Positions 8,041-17,892 of a stretch of 37,837 nucleotides of DNA are shown one piece after another (position 1 is the stretch's first letter; each line of letters begins with the position of its first letter). The notes below the pieces were generated by a model. That model had not been told where the DNA came from, did no database searches, and saw only the letters and a list, made by a program, of their open reading frames with translations. The DNA comes from an uncultured Dialister sp. (lineage in GTDB: Bacteria > Bacillota > Negativicutes > Veillonellales > Dialisteraceae): contig OMVW01000014.1 in the NCBI GenBank assembly GCA_900314595.1, positions 1 through 37,837 on the forward strand. The letters are read 5' to 3'. The position numbers were made by a program, and so were the translations under genes.

Positions 8041-11000
8041 CAATCATCACCTCCCAGATATGCTTCACAGTCAGACAATACTTTCCGTTCTTCTGAATAA
8101 GCCTTACCCTGCTCTGTCGAAGTTCCTGCCGCTTGAATCATCCGTCTGGAAACAATATCATTTGCATTATCAATGTCTACAGATACCTTATTTAACAATT
8201 TCAAAAGCGGATCTAAATATTTTAAGGGATCATAAGTAAGCTTTACCAACGACGAAATATCATCGGATGATCCCAAGACCTCCTGGCCCACCTTTAAAGA
8301 TTTGCTAATCTGTGGAGCTGACTTATTAATATCCGAAATTTCCTGACTGGATTTATACAATTTCACAGAGACATGATTTAATTCAGTCTGCCCATAGAAA
8401 TCCTTAATATCCTTAACCAGATCTCTAACATCATCAGCATCCATCTCATCAAGGTCAAGGAATACTGATAACCCGTCCATGGTGGTCTTCAGCGATTCTT
8501 TCTCCTTGCTAACTACTAAAGCTGCCTTGGTTTGAATATCTTTCAGATTCTCGCTGATTTTTCGCCTATGTACAATGGGATCATCTAATTGTAATTCTGT
8601 ATCTGGGAAAATCAGATTGTTTTTACTGGTTTTCTTCAGGGAATGATCCAATTCCAAACGATCCAGAATATATATGTTGGAACTTGTTGCATTACCCTGC
8701 GGTAAATTATAGTATTGCAGGAATGTATCTCTAAAAGAATCGCCTTCCTTATTATTCAGTTTCTGGCAGAAAACTTTCCATTCCCTGACATGCCCCATTG
8801 AATTCGTGTCCTTCTTTATGCCGGCCCCCTGCATCATTGCTTTAAAATTCAGTGATTTCGGATTCAGCTGGATATCATTAAAAAGCTGGCGATAAGCCTC
8901 AATAGAGGCAGCATAGCTGAAGTAATTAATTGGTTTACCATTTTCTTCCATTATGGCTCGAACCAACTGGGGCTTTACCTTTTCCAGCCAAATTTGAACT
9001 ATCAGAAGGTCGCCATATGAGTCTGGATAATCCCAGGACTGATTCCCCAGAATACTCCATTTCAAGAAGGCTTCAATCAAAACTGAGGTCTCATTATTTG
9101 CCGGAAGCTCAATAGCACTGTTTTTACTTCTTTGGCCTTGCCGTTCTAGCGATACGAAAAAGCGTTCCTTTGCTGTGCTGATTTTAGTTAATGCATCAGC
9201 CGGTACGCCTTCAGCTCCCCAATCAATCACATTGTACAAAAAATTGTTAATGTTTTTTCTTGCTTCATTAAAATCTCTTGCGCCTTTTGTTGTAGCAGTG
9301 ACATCCAATGTGTATGATGAATTGTTAACCCATTTAGAAAGTTCCTCTTCGGCCCGCTTCAATCTTTCGCGCTGTTTCGAAGAAATTTTTGTATCCTCAT
9401 TGGCATCATCCAGGGGTTTTGAAATAATCTGTTTCCCATCTGTTTCATCATTTACATCAGTCTCATTGTCAAGGCGAGTATCAGGTGTCTCAGATTTATT
9501 TTCCGGAGCAGCTGCAACTTCCCCTTTAATATCCGGTAGCCCCAGATCTTTATAAATGGATTGAGCAATTCCGCCCACATAAGTGATCCCGTTTTTTTCT
9601 TCCTGATCGTTGGTTCCGTTTCCCCAGACAGTCATGAAACGAAGTAAACGACTGTATTGTGGATCATTCCATAAGGCCCTTGTCTTATTACGCAGCTTGA
9701 TTTCTTTCGCACGAAGATTAATCTCCCTCGATGGGAATTTCTTAGTCGATTGAAGTATCTCTTCCACATAAGGCAAAATAATATCCTGCATGATGCGGCG
9801 CGGCGTCCTTTTATCCGGATCACAGTTGTTATACAGGAATTGGATTGCATGTTTACTGAACGGATAGAGGCTGACATCATGACCATTTAAAGAGTAAGTA
9901 TCCCAATACTGACCAATATTTTCCGTATGAACTGGGTAACTTTCCGGATTTGCCCCAGTTTGAGCCCAATAGTCTACCGTATCCCTATCAAGGGACATGG
10001 TATTCAGGTAACGTGCAAAGAATTCATACAACCGATTATAGTCCTGTTCAAAGATATTTCCCGGAACCCACACAAATTGTGTGATTCTTTCCTTAAAATT
10101 ATCTCTGAAATTATCATTATAATAACCATCAGTGGATCCTACTATTGCATTGACCCGGCACAAATTCTCTGAAGCATATTCTCCGGTATGAGGTGTCATC
10201 AGCGCTTGCAGCAATGCGGAATTTACCCCTGTAAAAGATGTAATATCTTCGACAAGAATTGTCAGATTTTTCCCCTGGCGATGAAGTTCTTTTCTGATAT
10301 CAGAAAAAATCTGCTGCATATCCCCAGCCTGTAAACCCGCGCAGTCCTGGATCACATCATCAGTAAACCAATTCATATATCGGGCAAGTTTTCCCGCTTC
10401 TTCCTCTACTCTTCCATTATCCTGCATGGAAAACTGTTCATGTAGTAAAAATCTTGCCATTCGTTCCGCCATGCCATCAGCCTGGGCTGCATGCATTGCA
10501 TCATAAAATCCCGTAGAGATATAAAAATCTTCCGGATTAAACTGTGCAGTGGCATCACTACTTTGAATAAAATCAGTCCCTGCAACTTTGGCATATATTC
10601 TTTCAACAGGGCCATCTTCTCTCATAGCATGTTCTTTAAAAAGTGCATTTTGCAAGAGAGCGATCAGTCTTTTTTTCTCTGTTCGTGCCAACTTAATATT
10701 CTTTTCGTCCGGATTTTTCAAGTCGGCTTCAATGTGAACAATATAATTATAATAAAGTAAATCTTTTAGCTGACTTTCTGACACGGTTCGTGATGCATTT
10801 GCCAGCCTTTTATAACGATCCTTATCGTGAATATTCTGCACCTCAGGGATTTCAAGAAGCTGACGAATCGTACCCTTAAGCGTATTATCATTTCTTTTGA
10901 TAAAAAGTACTACTTCCGATTCATCTTCCCGAATTCGCATCATATTAGCCAGCCAGCGAATCAGGTGAGACTTTCCGGCCCCGTTGGTGCCTGTAACTAA

Positions 11001-11228
11001 GGTAAAGCGATCATCCAAAACAGGCTCGGCAATGAGACTATAGATTTCTTCTTCACTGAAATACTTCTTCTGATCTTCATCAGATAATTTAGCCTGTGCT
11101 GTCAGTTTTTTTGCCAGGTGCAAATTTTTAAATGGCACGTGAGATGCGAGAAAGTCGCTTTTTCTATTGGTAATTACATCGACCCGGAGTACTTCCTTAA
11201 ATCGTTTTGGAGCAATATCCGTATTCAT
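8040..11228 (-). CDS. Large P-loop ATPase, DpdH-like
   Basis: A 1062-aa ATP-binding protein. The N-terminal lead-in 'SDFLASHVPFKN' followed after about 50 residues by Walker A (GTNGAGKS, 80-87, Lys86) and then HLIRWL resembles the start of DpdH, the large ATPase of the Dpd DNA-modification/restriction cluster. A Walker B-like strand, NLTILVEDIT, carries Glu327 and Asp328. A low-complexity acidic linker rich in Asp, Glu and Thr (about 575-625) separates the ATPase half from a helical C-terminal half. The start overlaps the DpdG-like gene by four bases and the stop overlaps the next gene by one. BREX PglY/BrxC-type ATPases have a comparable size and position. The family name is my inference; the ATPase call is firm. 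Confidence 0.8.
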   Translation of the reverse strand: MNTDIAPKRFKEVLRVDVITNRKSDFLASHVPFKNLHLAKKLTAQAKLSDEDQKKYFSEEEIYSLIAEPVLDDRFTLVTGTNGAGKSHLIRWLANMMRIREDESEVVLFIKRNDNTLKGTIRQLLEIPEVQNIHDKDRYKRLANASRTVSESQLKDLLYYNYIVHIEADLKNPDEKNIKLARTEKKRLIALLQNALFKEHAMREDGPVERIYAKVAGTDFIQSSDATAQFNPEDFYISTGFYDAMHAAQADGMAERMARFLLHEQFSMQDNGRVEEEAGKLARYMNWFTDDVIQDCAGLQAGDMQQIFSDIRKELHRQGKNLTILVEDITSFTGVNSALLQALMTPHTGEYASENLCRVNAIVGSTDGYYNDNFRDNFKERITQFVWVPGNIFEQDYNRLYEFFARYLNTMSLDRDTVDYWAQTGANPESYPVHTENIGQYWDTYSLNGHDVSLYPFSKHAIQFLYNNCDPDKRTPRRIMQDIILPYVEEILQSTKKFPSREINLRAKEIKLRNKTRALWNDPQYSRLLRFMTVWGNGTNDQEEKNGITYVGGIAQSIYKDLGLPDIKGEVAAAPENKSETPDTRLDNETDVNDETDGKQIISKPLDDANEDTKISSKQRERLKRAEEELSKWVNNSSYTLDVTATTKGARDFNEARKNINNFLYNVIDWGAEGVPADALTKISTAKERFFVSLERQGQRSKNSAIELPANNETSVLIEAFLKWSILGNQSWDYPDSYGDLLIVQIWLEKVKPQLVRAIMEENGKPINYFSYAASIEAYRQLFNDIQLNPKSLNFKAMMQGAGIKKDTNSMGHVREWKVFCQKLNNKEGDSFRDTFLQYYNLPQGNATSSNIYILDRLELDHSLKKTSKNNLIFPDTELQLDDPIVHRRKISENLKDIQTKAALVVSKEKESLKTTMDGLSVFLDLDEMDADDVRDLVKDIKDFYGQTELNHVSVKLYKSSQEISDINKSAPQISKSLKVGQEVLGSSDDISSLVKLTYDPLKYLDPLLKLLNKVSVDIDNANDIVSRRMIQAAGTSTEQGKAYSEERKVLSDCEAYLGGDD

Positions 11229-12022
11229 AATTTAACCTCTCTATAGATAACATCGGTTACAGGCGCATTAAAGAAGGATGAATCTTTTAAAGGATATAGA
11301 ATTCTGCTTTCCTGCCGGTCCTTATTATTCTGCAGTTCAATTTCACCAAAATCATGTAGTTCTCGCAGGGCGCTTGAGAAAGACATATTAAGGCAATTAC
11401 CGCTTGGAGATATCTTAACCAGCTCTTTATAAAATGATCCAATCTGATCTAGAAATTCTCCAATAGGAATAGATTCATTCTTTTCCCAACCGCAGCGAGG
11501 CAATATGTTTTTAACAAAAACATAGGCATTAGGCAGGAATTTTATATCCTGCATATAGCCAAATCCCATAAACTGTGCCCAAAAACGCCATCCACGCAAT
11601 TCGGGTGCACTGAAATTTGTACCGATTCTACTTTGCAGCATGGATCTAACACCGGTATCTGAAACCTTACCCAATTGCAGAATCTTTTCATTACAATTCA
11701 GAATCGTACCAGTAACTTTATAAAAATCCCCATCAGACAACTGCTCCATTTTCCCAATTACGTAATACCGAAAATCTGCAATTGTCTTAATTTCTTTTTT
11801 ATCAATCAAGGAACTGAGAAAGCCATCGCTTTCTTTAATCAAACCCAATTCCTGGGCTGCTATTACAACACTATTAAAATATGATGTCTTACCTTGATTT
11901 AATTCCGTTGGTTCCATAAGATCTTTCAGATCCTGCCTCCTGATGGAACCCTTATCCTGAACCAGCTTATATAATGCAAATACACGGGCCGGTATAGGCT
12001 CTGTTGCCATCTTATTAAACAT
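11225..12022 (-). CDS. Winged-helix-like protein, DpdG-like
   Basis: A 265-aa protein with an N-terminal segment that reads as a winged helix (about residues 10-70: PARVFALYKLVQDKG, RRQDLKDLM, then an AAQELGLIKE recognition-type helix). A mixed alpha/beta remainder follows. DpdG proteins share this arrangement and are encoded next to DpdH, as here. The ATG overlaps the TGA of the RecQ-like gene by one base and a GGAGAT ribosome site precedes it. The stop overlaps the start of the large ATPase by four bases. The likely role is an adaptor or DNA-binding subunit for the ATPase. The DpdG assignment rests on N-terminal character, size and gene order rather than a recognised catalytic motif. Confidence 0.65.
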   Translation of the reverse strand: MFNKMATEPIPARVFALYKLVQDKGSIRRQDLKDLMEPTELNQGKTSYFNSVVIAAQELGLIKESDGFLSSLIDKKEIKTIADFRYYVIGKMEQLSDGDFYKVTGTILNCNEKILQLGKVSDTGVRSMLQSRIGTNFSAPELRGWRFWAQFMGFGYMQDIKFLPNAYVFVKNILPRCGWEKNESIPIGEFLDQIGSFYKELVKISPSGNCLNMSFSSALRELHDFGEIELQNNKDRQESRILYPLKDSSFFNAPVTDVIYREVKL

Positions 12023-14493
12023 CAGTTTCCATCTCCATTCATCAGGTTTCTTGTAATAATCGGTCCATCAATCATTTCCGAAAACGATTTGCCATAATCG
12101 GGTTTGATATCTCGTTCAATTACATGAATAGCATACCCACCACTTTTAGTGACAAAATCATGTATTTTCGCAAGCTGCCGGAAAGCCTTTTGATCATTGT
12201 TGTCATAAACTGCAATGACTAAGCCGGAAACATAAAAATTATTATCCATTTCCAACAAATCATGAAGTTCACTATAATTCATAACAATCAGATCGGGTGC
12301 ATCAGATACATCCAGCCTCCTGTCAAGACATTGATCTGTAACAATAGCATTAAATTGAAATTTCTTAAGCAGAGACAAAACATCCGGGGAGCGATCTTCG
12401 TTTAAATAAATTGTTTCATGTACCCCTTGAAAATATTTTGATGCAATATTCGTCAGGCTTTTTCTTGGTCCGCTAATGCTTTTACGTAAAGGCAGCCCAC
12501 CATAGACATCCATAATCGCCCTGCTATGTTCATCACACCCCGGGCAGCACTCGGAAGCGCAAGAATATGTATCATAAAACATTTCAGACCAGCATAATTC
12601 ACTGTCACAGTCAATCTGCCTTTTCAAAACTTTCAGTCTGGTAAAAGCTTCTAATTGCTCCTGACTTCGGATTTGATCAAGTAAAGCAGTTAATTCTGCT
12701 CCACTCTGCTCTAACCGTTTATCAATATTACTGATGATCATCAGATATTTTTTGTCGTGAACTTTTATTTCATCAATTGTTAAAAGGCCGTTTCTCCGAA
12801 GCAGCAAAACTGCATTAATATTCCATTGCTGATGGAGCTGGTTACCAACCACGTAATCTTGAGACCCGTCTTTATTTGGCTGGAGTGACATATCCATCAC
12901 AATCTTGCCATTTTGCCAAATATTTTTCGGGTTAGTAAATAATGTCAACCATCGGTTTTCCAGGTTCTCTGTGGTCAAAACCTTAGTAACATGCTTAACA
13001 GCTTGGTCAAAATCAGTATTTGGAATCACACACATGACGCTCAGGCAGGGGAGTCCATCTCTTCCGCCCCGGCCAAGTTCCTGATAATAAACATCTGCAC
13101 TTTCAGGTATATATAAATGAAGAACCGTCCTGACATCAGGCTTATCCACACCAACGCCAAAGGCAGATGTAGCAATCATAATTTCAAATCGATTATTCAC
13201 CCAATCCTGAATAAGACGCTCTCTTTCTTCATTATCTGTTTCTCCGGTAAAGGTCTGAATATTCTGATAACCATATTTAGCCAGGAATACCTTTAATTCT
13301 TCAGCAGTATACGGTGAATGAACATAAATAATCATTGGGTGGGGCAGTTTGTTAACAAGCTCCAGTACTTTTTGTCTCTTTTTTAATATGCTATTTACCT
13401 TGATCAGGCTGAACCGAGGCTCTTTGCGAAGTGCATCACATCTAATTTCAATCCATCGATTATCATAATTGAACATTGATTTTAGGAGGCTGACTGTTCG
13501 ATCATCGAAAGTAGCACTAAGCAAAAAAGTCTTCAGCCCAGGATTAAATCTAAAAATTTCTTTTCGCCAGGGTTCCAGACACTGATAGTCCACACGGAAA
13601 GAATCCCCCCAGGAAACAACGATATGCGCTTCATCAATAATAATATTCTGTAGATAATGCTGTTTTGCAGCCCCACTCACAAGATCCTTGAATATCTCAT
13701 TTTTTAATAATGCCTCTGGGGAAATAAAAAGTATCTTTGCCTTTTTCTCCTTAATGGATTGAAAAATCTGATCCGGATTTTTTATACCGGCATAGTAGGC
13801 AAATATTTCTTGATCCTTGGTTGGTGATTTTATATTTAAAGCTGCGGCTCTTGCCTGATCTATAGCCAAAGAGACGGTTGGCACCACAACAATAGTCAAG
13901 CTGGTTTTATGAGAATACGCAACAGTTTGTGTCACCAGGCTTTTGCCACCGCCCGTTGGCATACAAATTAATGTTGTATATCCCTCCGGCGTATTCAAAG
14001 CTCCGTGTACACATAGTTTCTGTTCAAAGGATTTAAAATTCTCAAAGTCTGTCAACTTAAAAATAAAAGGATTAGTTTGGAGGAGATATTTACTTTTGTG
14101 TTTTTCGCTCGGCGTCTCTTTCTTGATAAAAGCCGACTCAACAAATTCGGGGTGCTTAAAACAATCTGGAACATCCGCCACTGCATACCAGGTTCTTTTT
14201 TCGTCATCCTGATAAATGCCAAAATCATTATTTTCCAGTATACGAGCATCATAGACATGTATTTTAGCCTGAAAACTGATCAGAAAAGCACGCAAAGCGC
14301 CTAAATAATCAGAGATTCCCGACTTCCCCAGGCAATACCGATGATATTCAATTTCCAAAGAACGAACTGTGTTTATCATATAACGTTCAACTGCGTTTTC
14401 TGATCCAGTCAGAAGCTCCGGTTTAATGAAAGAACTATGTCCATTAACTAAAGCTTCCACATTTTGAATAATCAATTCTTTATTCATGATCAT
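12022..14493 (-). CDS. RecQ-family DEAH helicase, DpdF-like
   Basis: A superfamily 2 DNA helicase of 823 aa. Walker A is PTGGGKS (179-185, Lys184), motif II is DEAH (287-290), followed by 'LLSATFDD' (motif III), and motif VI is QELGRGGRDG (471-480, Arg475 and Arg478). A cysteine group, Cys645, Cys649, Cys650 and Cys653, could bind zinc. The C-terminal roughly 130 residues look like a phosphoribosyltransferase-type alpha/beta fold without a clear PRPP loop, as in several defence helicases. DpdF of the Dpd cluster is a RecQ-like helicase of this size placed between DpdE and DpdG, as here. The gene overlaps its upstream neighbour by 14 bases. The start could be either ATG at 14493 or at 14487. 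Confidence 0.85.
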   Translation of the reverse strand: MIMNKELIIQNVEALVNGHSSFIKPELLTGSENAVERYMINTVRSLEIEYHRYCLGKSGISDYLGALRAFLISFQAKIHVYDARILENNDFGIYQDDEKRTWYAVADVPDCFKHPEFVESAFIKKETPSEKHKSKYLLQTNPFIFKLTDFENFKSFEQKLCVHGALNTPEGYTTLICMPTGGGKSLVTQTVAYSHKTSLTIVVVPTVSLAIDQARAAALNIKSPTKDQEIFAYYAGIKNPDQIFQSIKEKKAKILFISPEALLKNEIFKDLVSGAAKQHYLQNIIIDEAHIVVSWGDSFRVDYQCLEPWRKEIFRFNPGLKTFLLSATFDDRTVSLLKSMFNYDNRWIEIRCDALRKEPRFSLIKVNSILKKRQKVLELVNKLPHPMIIYVHSPYTAEELKVFLAKYGYQNIQTFTGETDNEERERLIQDWVNNRFEIMIATSAFGVGVDKPDVRTVLHLYIPESADVYYQELGRGGRDGLPCLSVMCVIPNTDFDQAVKHVTKVLTTENLENRWLTLFTNPKNIWQNGKIVMDMSLQPNKDGSQDYVVGNQLHQQWNINAVLLLRRNGLLTIDEIKVHDKKYLMIISNIDKRLEQSGAELTALLDQIRSQEQLEAFTRLKVLKRQIDCDSELCWSEMFYDTYSCASECCPGCDEHSRAIMDVYGGLPLRKSISGPRKSLTNIASKYFQGVHETIYLNEDRSPDVLSLLKKFQFNAIVTDQCLDRRLDVSDAPDLIVMNYSELHDLLEMDNNFYVSGLVIAVYDNNDQKAFRQLAKIHDFVTKSGGYAIHVIERDIKPDYGKSFSEMIDGPIITRNLMNGDGN

Positions 14494-17400
14494 AAAGCCT
14501 CATATAACATACAGATTCCAAATGAATCACCGGATTTTTTAAACTTTTCAGTACAACTTCATATCTTTGTTCTATCTTTTCAATTTCATCAGCAGAATAA
14601 TTTCCATAAAAGGCCGCAACCGCTTTTCTTGCGGATAATATCTGGTTAATCATATTACGGGCTCCCTTTAGATCGGATTCCCCGACAAATCTTTTATTAG
14701 CCACCTTTTCCGCCAGACTGCTTGTTTTATCGATCAGATAGTTCCATGAGGATTCATCGAAGCGAGTCTTAAACAAATCGATATTACTTGCCCCCAATTG
14801 TCTGATGATCTTGCGTCTACCCAAATGTTGAATATCATCACGTGCATTGAAATATCCATTAGAAATAATTCTGTTATACTCATTGCTCACCTCTTCCTGC
14901 GTCGCTTTAGTAGGAGTGATTGCAACAGGTATAATTTTCATCGATGAAGCCAGATAACTGCGAAACAGGCTGACATCATAAATTGTCATACCGTGGTGGA
15001 GTAATATGCTTTCGTTTGGTTGAATTGAATAAGTGTAAACAAGCCCTTCCCAGTTGATACTTGACAGGGCTGCAAAGGCACAGCACATGCCCTTATACGA
15101 ATGGATCGCATTGCCTACAATACAATCAAAAATTGCATCTCCAGGAGCGAAAAAATGTACATAATCATCTTTAATCGCCACATCACGATTAAAAGTGCCC
15201 CATATTGTCTCGTGTTTATGAGAATTTACTTTCGATTGTACAGATATTTCTTCTCCAAGATCCAAAAGTTGTTCCCGATTGATTTTTTCTAAATAACTAT
15301 TCCAATCAGGTGGCAAAAGATAAGTATTTAAAGCTGCTTTTATTGAGAAGTGGGAGGCATTGAAGCCAATCTTTTTAAACTCACCAAGACGGCTGGGATG
15401 TTCAAATCCTGCCAATGAAGCCCAGCTCATCATAGTCCTTGCGAACAGATCATTTTCGTTTAAATCATATTGTTCTAAAAGTTTCCTTAGCTGTGCATAT
15501 AAAGGGCCAAATTTTTGAGCACCCGCATCATAAATCTGTTCTTGTCTTACTTCCGCTCTTGTGGCTTTAGCATTACTGATCATGTCCGGAATCAGGCTCT
15601 TTAGCCCGGACTCAAAGTCGGTTTCCAGTGTCTCTTTTAATTGACCGGAAATTTCATTCATAATGATTTCCAGTCCACTAAGAGGTTGAGTAAAAACGTT
15701 TAATCCCTGATCCCATAGATCAAACAGCTGCTCTTCATATGAATCTTTTGCATAAACAACCAGAGAAGTGACCGGGATTTCCACATTTCTTCCCATACGA
15801 TCCAAACGTCCTATTCTCTGTTCAAGATCGCTGATATTCCAGGGTAGATCAATATGAAATACATAGTCAGCCATCTGTAAATTTCTTCCCTCGCCGCCAC
15901 TACGGTCGCAAATCAAATAATGGCAATTGGGATCCGTTTGAAAGTGATACATATTTCGTTCAGAAACTTCTGGCGCCAGAGTTTTCCCATATCCAACGAC
16001 TTCATCGCCAAAACAGCTATCAAAGACCTTGAGGTATTTCGTAAAAGTTTCAGGAAAATCTGTAAAAAATACAGCTTTTTTGCCAAAAGGAACAATATTC
16101 ATGCATGCATCGATAATTTTGATCAGTCTGGATGGATGTTCATCAGGGTCATCTAAAGTAGTTGAAATATCATCAACTGCAGAGTTCTCATTTTCCAGCC
16201 ATAGTTCTGCGGTCCGCTTAACTTCATTTGGAATATGTACTTCAGCTGCCAGATGCCGAAGCATCGCATAATATGCCCAGGGAGAGCTGAAAAAAGATCT
16301 AATCAGAGGAATAATATTCTGTTCCGCCTGCGAATCTGTAATATTTCCCTGCATACCGGATATCCATTCTGACAACGCGTGATAAGCATCTCCCTCATAA
16401 AGGATTTTCGGGTTTTCAATTGAATAGGCAATTTCTATTTTTTCTCTATCCGAAAATTCCTTATCCTTATCCAGATCAGATAATTTTCCAGACACGACTG
16501 CTCTGCGTCCGCGAATCATATTTTTCTCAATTTGATAATTCTCGCAAATATAAGCGATAGCCAGTTTAATCTTTGGAATCCCCAAATCTTTTGATTCTGT
16601 ATCTATCCCAGAAACAATTGCTTCAAAAGTATGATCATTAATATTTTCTGACACATGATTTAACTGATCAATGAGATCTTGTAACTCATCCTGCACTTCT
16701 TCATCACTGCAAGGATCTCTACCGTCATTCTGAACATCCTGAATGATTTCATCAATATCCGTTAAAGCATCCATGACTAATGTAATATCCCGAGTTACCT
16801 GATTCTGAAGTTTTAGTGTTTCTTTAAACTCTTCAATGGTCATATCACCATATTTATCAGGGAGTATAAGTCGAAGCAAATTTAAATATTCTTCTTCTCT
16901 TTGCTGGATAGGCGTTGCACTTAGAAGAAAAACATTAGATGCCTTCAGGCTTAATTCATAAATCTTTCGATATTCAATATAATTATGGAGATAATTATGA
17001 ACTTCATCCACAACCAGAAAATTCCAAGGCTCCCGTAGCTCCATATCAGAAATCTGTTCCACGGCTTTTAAATGAATTTCGTTTCCGCTGGCATCTATTC
17101 CTTCATAAAGGCCAAATTTATGCAGCATCTCCATTCTCCATTGAGATACTAGTTGTGCAGGCACCGCAATTAAGACCTTTTGATCATGATTGGACTCCAG
17201 ATAAATTTTCAAAATTGAACAAACTTCAATCGTTTTCCCCAAACCAACTTCGTCGGCAATCATAAAACGCATTGGCTTACTTTGCAGACAACGCATAATA
17301 GTTTCAAGCTGGAATGCCTTCAGGTATATACGGCATCCAGCCAGTGTTTTGAACCCATTGATTGAATTATTCAATACATTCATGGTGCGCATAACTACCT

Positions 17401-17866
17401 GACGGCCCATATACCAGCAGGGATTCTGAAATTCATAATGTTTCAACTGCTCAAGCGGATTGGGGTCAGCACAAATAAATGGCACTTCCAGTTCAGATTC
17501 GGCCACATTCCTGATCTCTTTAGTATTTAAATCCTGTATATAGTAATGAAAAAGCGAGCCATCCATTAAACTCTCCCGATTCTCTCTGCTTTTCCAGTTA
17601 ATCAGGATTTTATGACTTCTCCCTTGAAAAGAAACTACATCGCCTTTTTGAAGAATACTCCTTTCCAGTTTTTTAAGAGGAATTCCCTGTGCGAAGGGAG
17701 GAATGGATTCATAAAACTGCCTATGGTTAAATGGATCTTCAAACTCAATGGCTGCAGTATCATTAATTACATCGATATCAGTAATCTTTCCCGCTGCAAA
17801 TTGGCGCGGTTCACCCGGATACTCTCTATCCACTGGGCATCGTACATACATTCCTTCTTTCAGCAT
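14480..17866 (-). CDS. SNF2/HepA-type helicase, DpdE-like
   Basis: An SNF2-family ATPase of 1128 aa. An N-terminal beta-rich segment (YVRCPVDREYPGEPRQFAAGKI) resembles the small barrel at the start of DpdE and DISARM/RapA-type translocases. Motif I is DEVGLGKT (Lys211), motif II is DEVH (287-290) and motif III is LLSATPIQ. A mostly acidic helical insertion follows. Motifs V and VI are GGEGRNLQ and QRIGRLDRMGR (about 680-692), the latter carrying the two arginine fingers. Such proteins translocate on double-stranded DNA. Its ATG has a GAGGGGG site eight bases upstream. It is 26 bases after the AddB-like gene and overlaps the RecQ-like gene, matching the E-F-G-H order of the Dpd cluster. Confidence 0.87.
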   Translation of the reverse strand: MLKEGMYVRCPVDREYPGEPRQFAAGKITDIDVINDTAAIEFEDPFNHRQFYESIPPFAQGIPLKKLERSILQKGDVVSFQGRSHKILINWKSRENRESLMDGSLFHYYIQDLNTKEIRNVAESELEVPFICADPNPLEQLKHYEFQNPCWYMGRQVVMRTMNVLNNSINGFKTLAGCRIYLKAFQLETIMRCLQSKPMRFMIADEVGLGKTIEVCSILKIYLESNHDQKVLIAVPAQLVSQWRMEMLHKFGLYEGIDASGNEIHLKAVEQISDMELREPWNFLVVDEVHNYLHNYIEYRKIYELSLKASNVFLLSATPIQQREEEYLNLLRLILPDKYGDMTIEEFKETLKLQNQVTRDITLVMDALTDIDEIIQDVQNDGRDPCSDEEVQDELQDLIDQLNHVSENINDHTFEAIVSGIDTESKDLGIPKIKLAIAYICENYQIEKNMIRGRRAVVSGKLSDLDKDKEFSDREKIEIAYSIENPKILYEGDAYHALSEWISGMQGNITDSQAEQNIIPLIRSFFSSPWAYYAMLRHLAAEVHIPNEVKRTAELWLENENSAVDDISTTLDDPDEHPSRLIKIIDACMNIVPFGKKAVFFTDFPETFTKYLKVFDSCFGDEVVGYGKTLAPEVSERNMYHFQTDPNCHYLICDRSGGEGRNLQMADYVFHIDLPWNISDLEQRIGRLDRMGRNVEIPVTSLVVYAKDSYEEQLFDLWDQGLNVFTQPLSGLEIIMNEISGQLKETLETDFESGLKSLIPDMISNAKATRAEVRQEQIYDAGAQKFGPLYAQLRKLLEQYDLNENDLFARTMMSWASLAGFEHPSRLGEFKKIGFNASHFSIKAALNTYLLPPDWNSYLEKINREQLLDLGEEISVQSKVNSHKHETIWGTFNRDVAIKDDYVHFFAPGDAIFDCIVGNAIHSYKGMCCAFAALSSINWEGLVYTYSIQPNESILLHHGMTIYDVSLFRSYLASSMKIIPVAITPTKATQEEVSNEYNRIISNGYFNARDDIQHLGRRKIIRQLGASNIDLFKTRFDESSWNYLIDKTSSLAEKVANKRFVGESDLKGARNMINQILSARKAVAAFYGNYSADEIEKIEQRYEVVLKSLKNPVIHLESVCYMRLYDHE

Positions 17867-17892
17867 TCAAATTCCCCCTCTGATGTATCAGA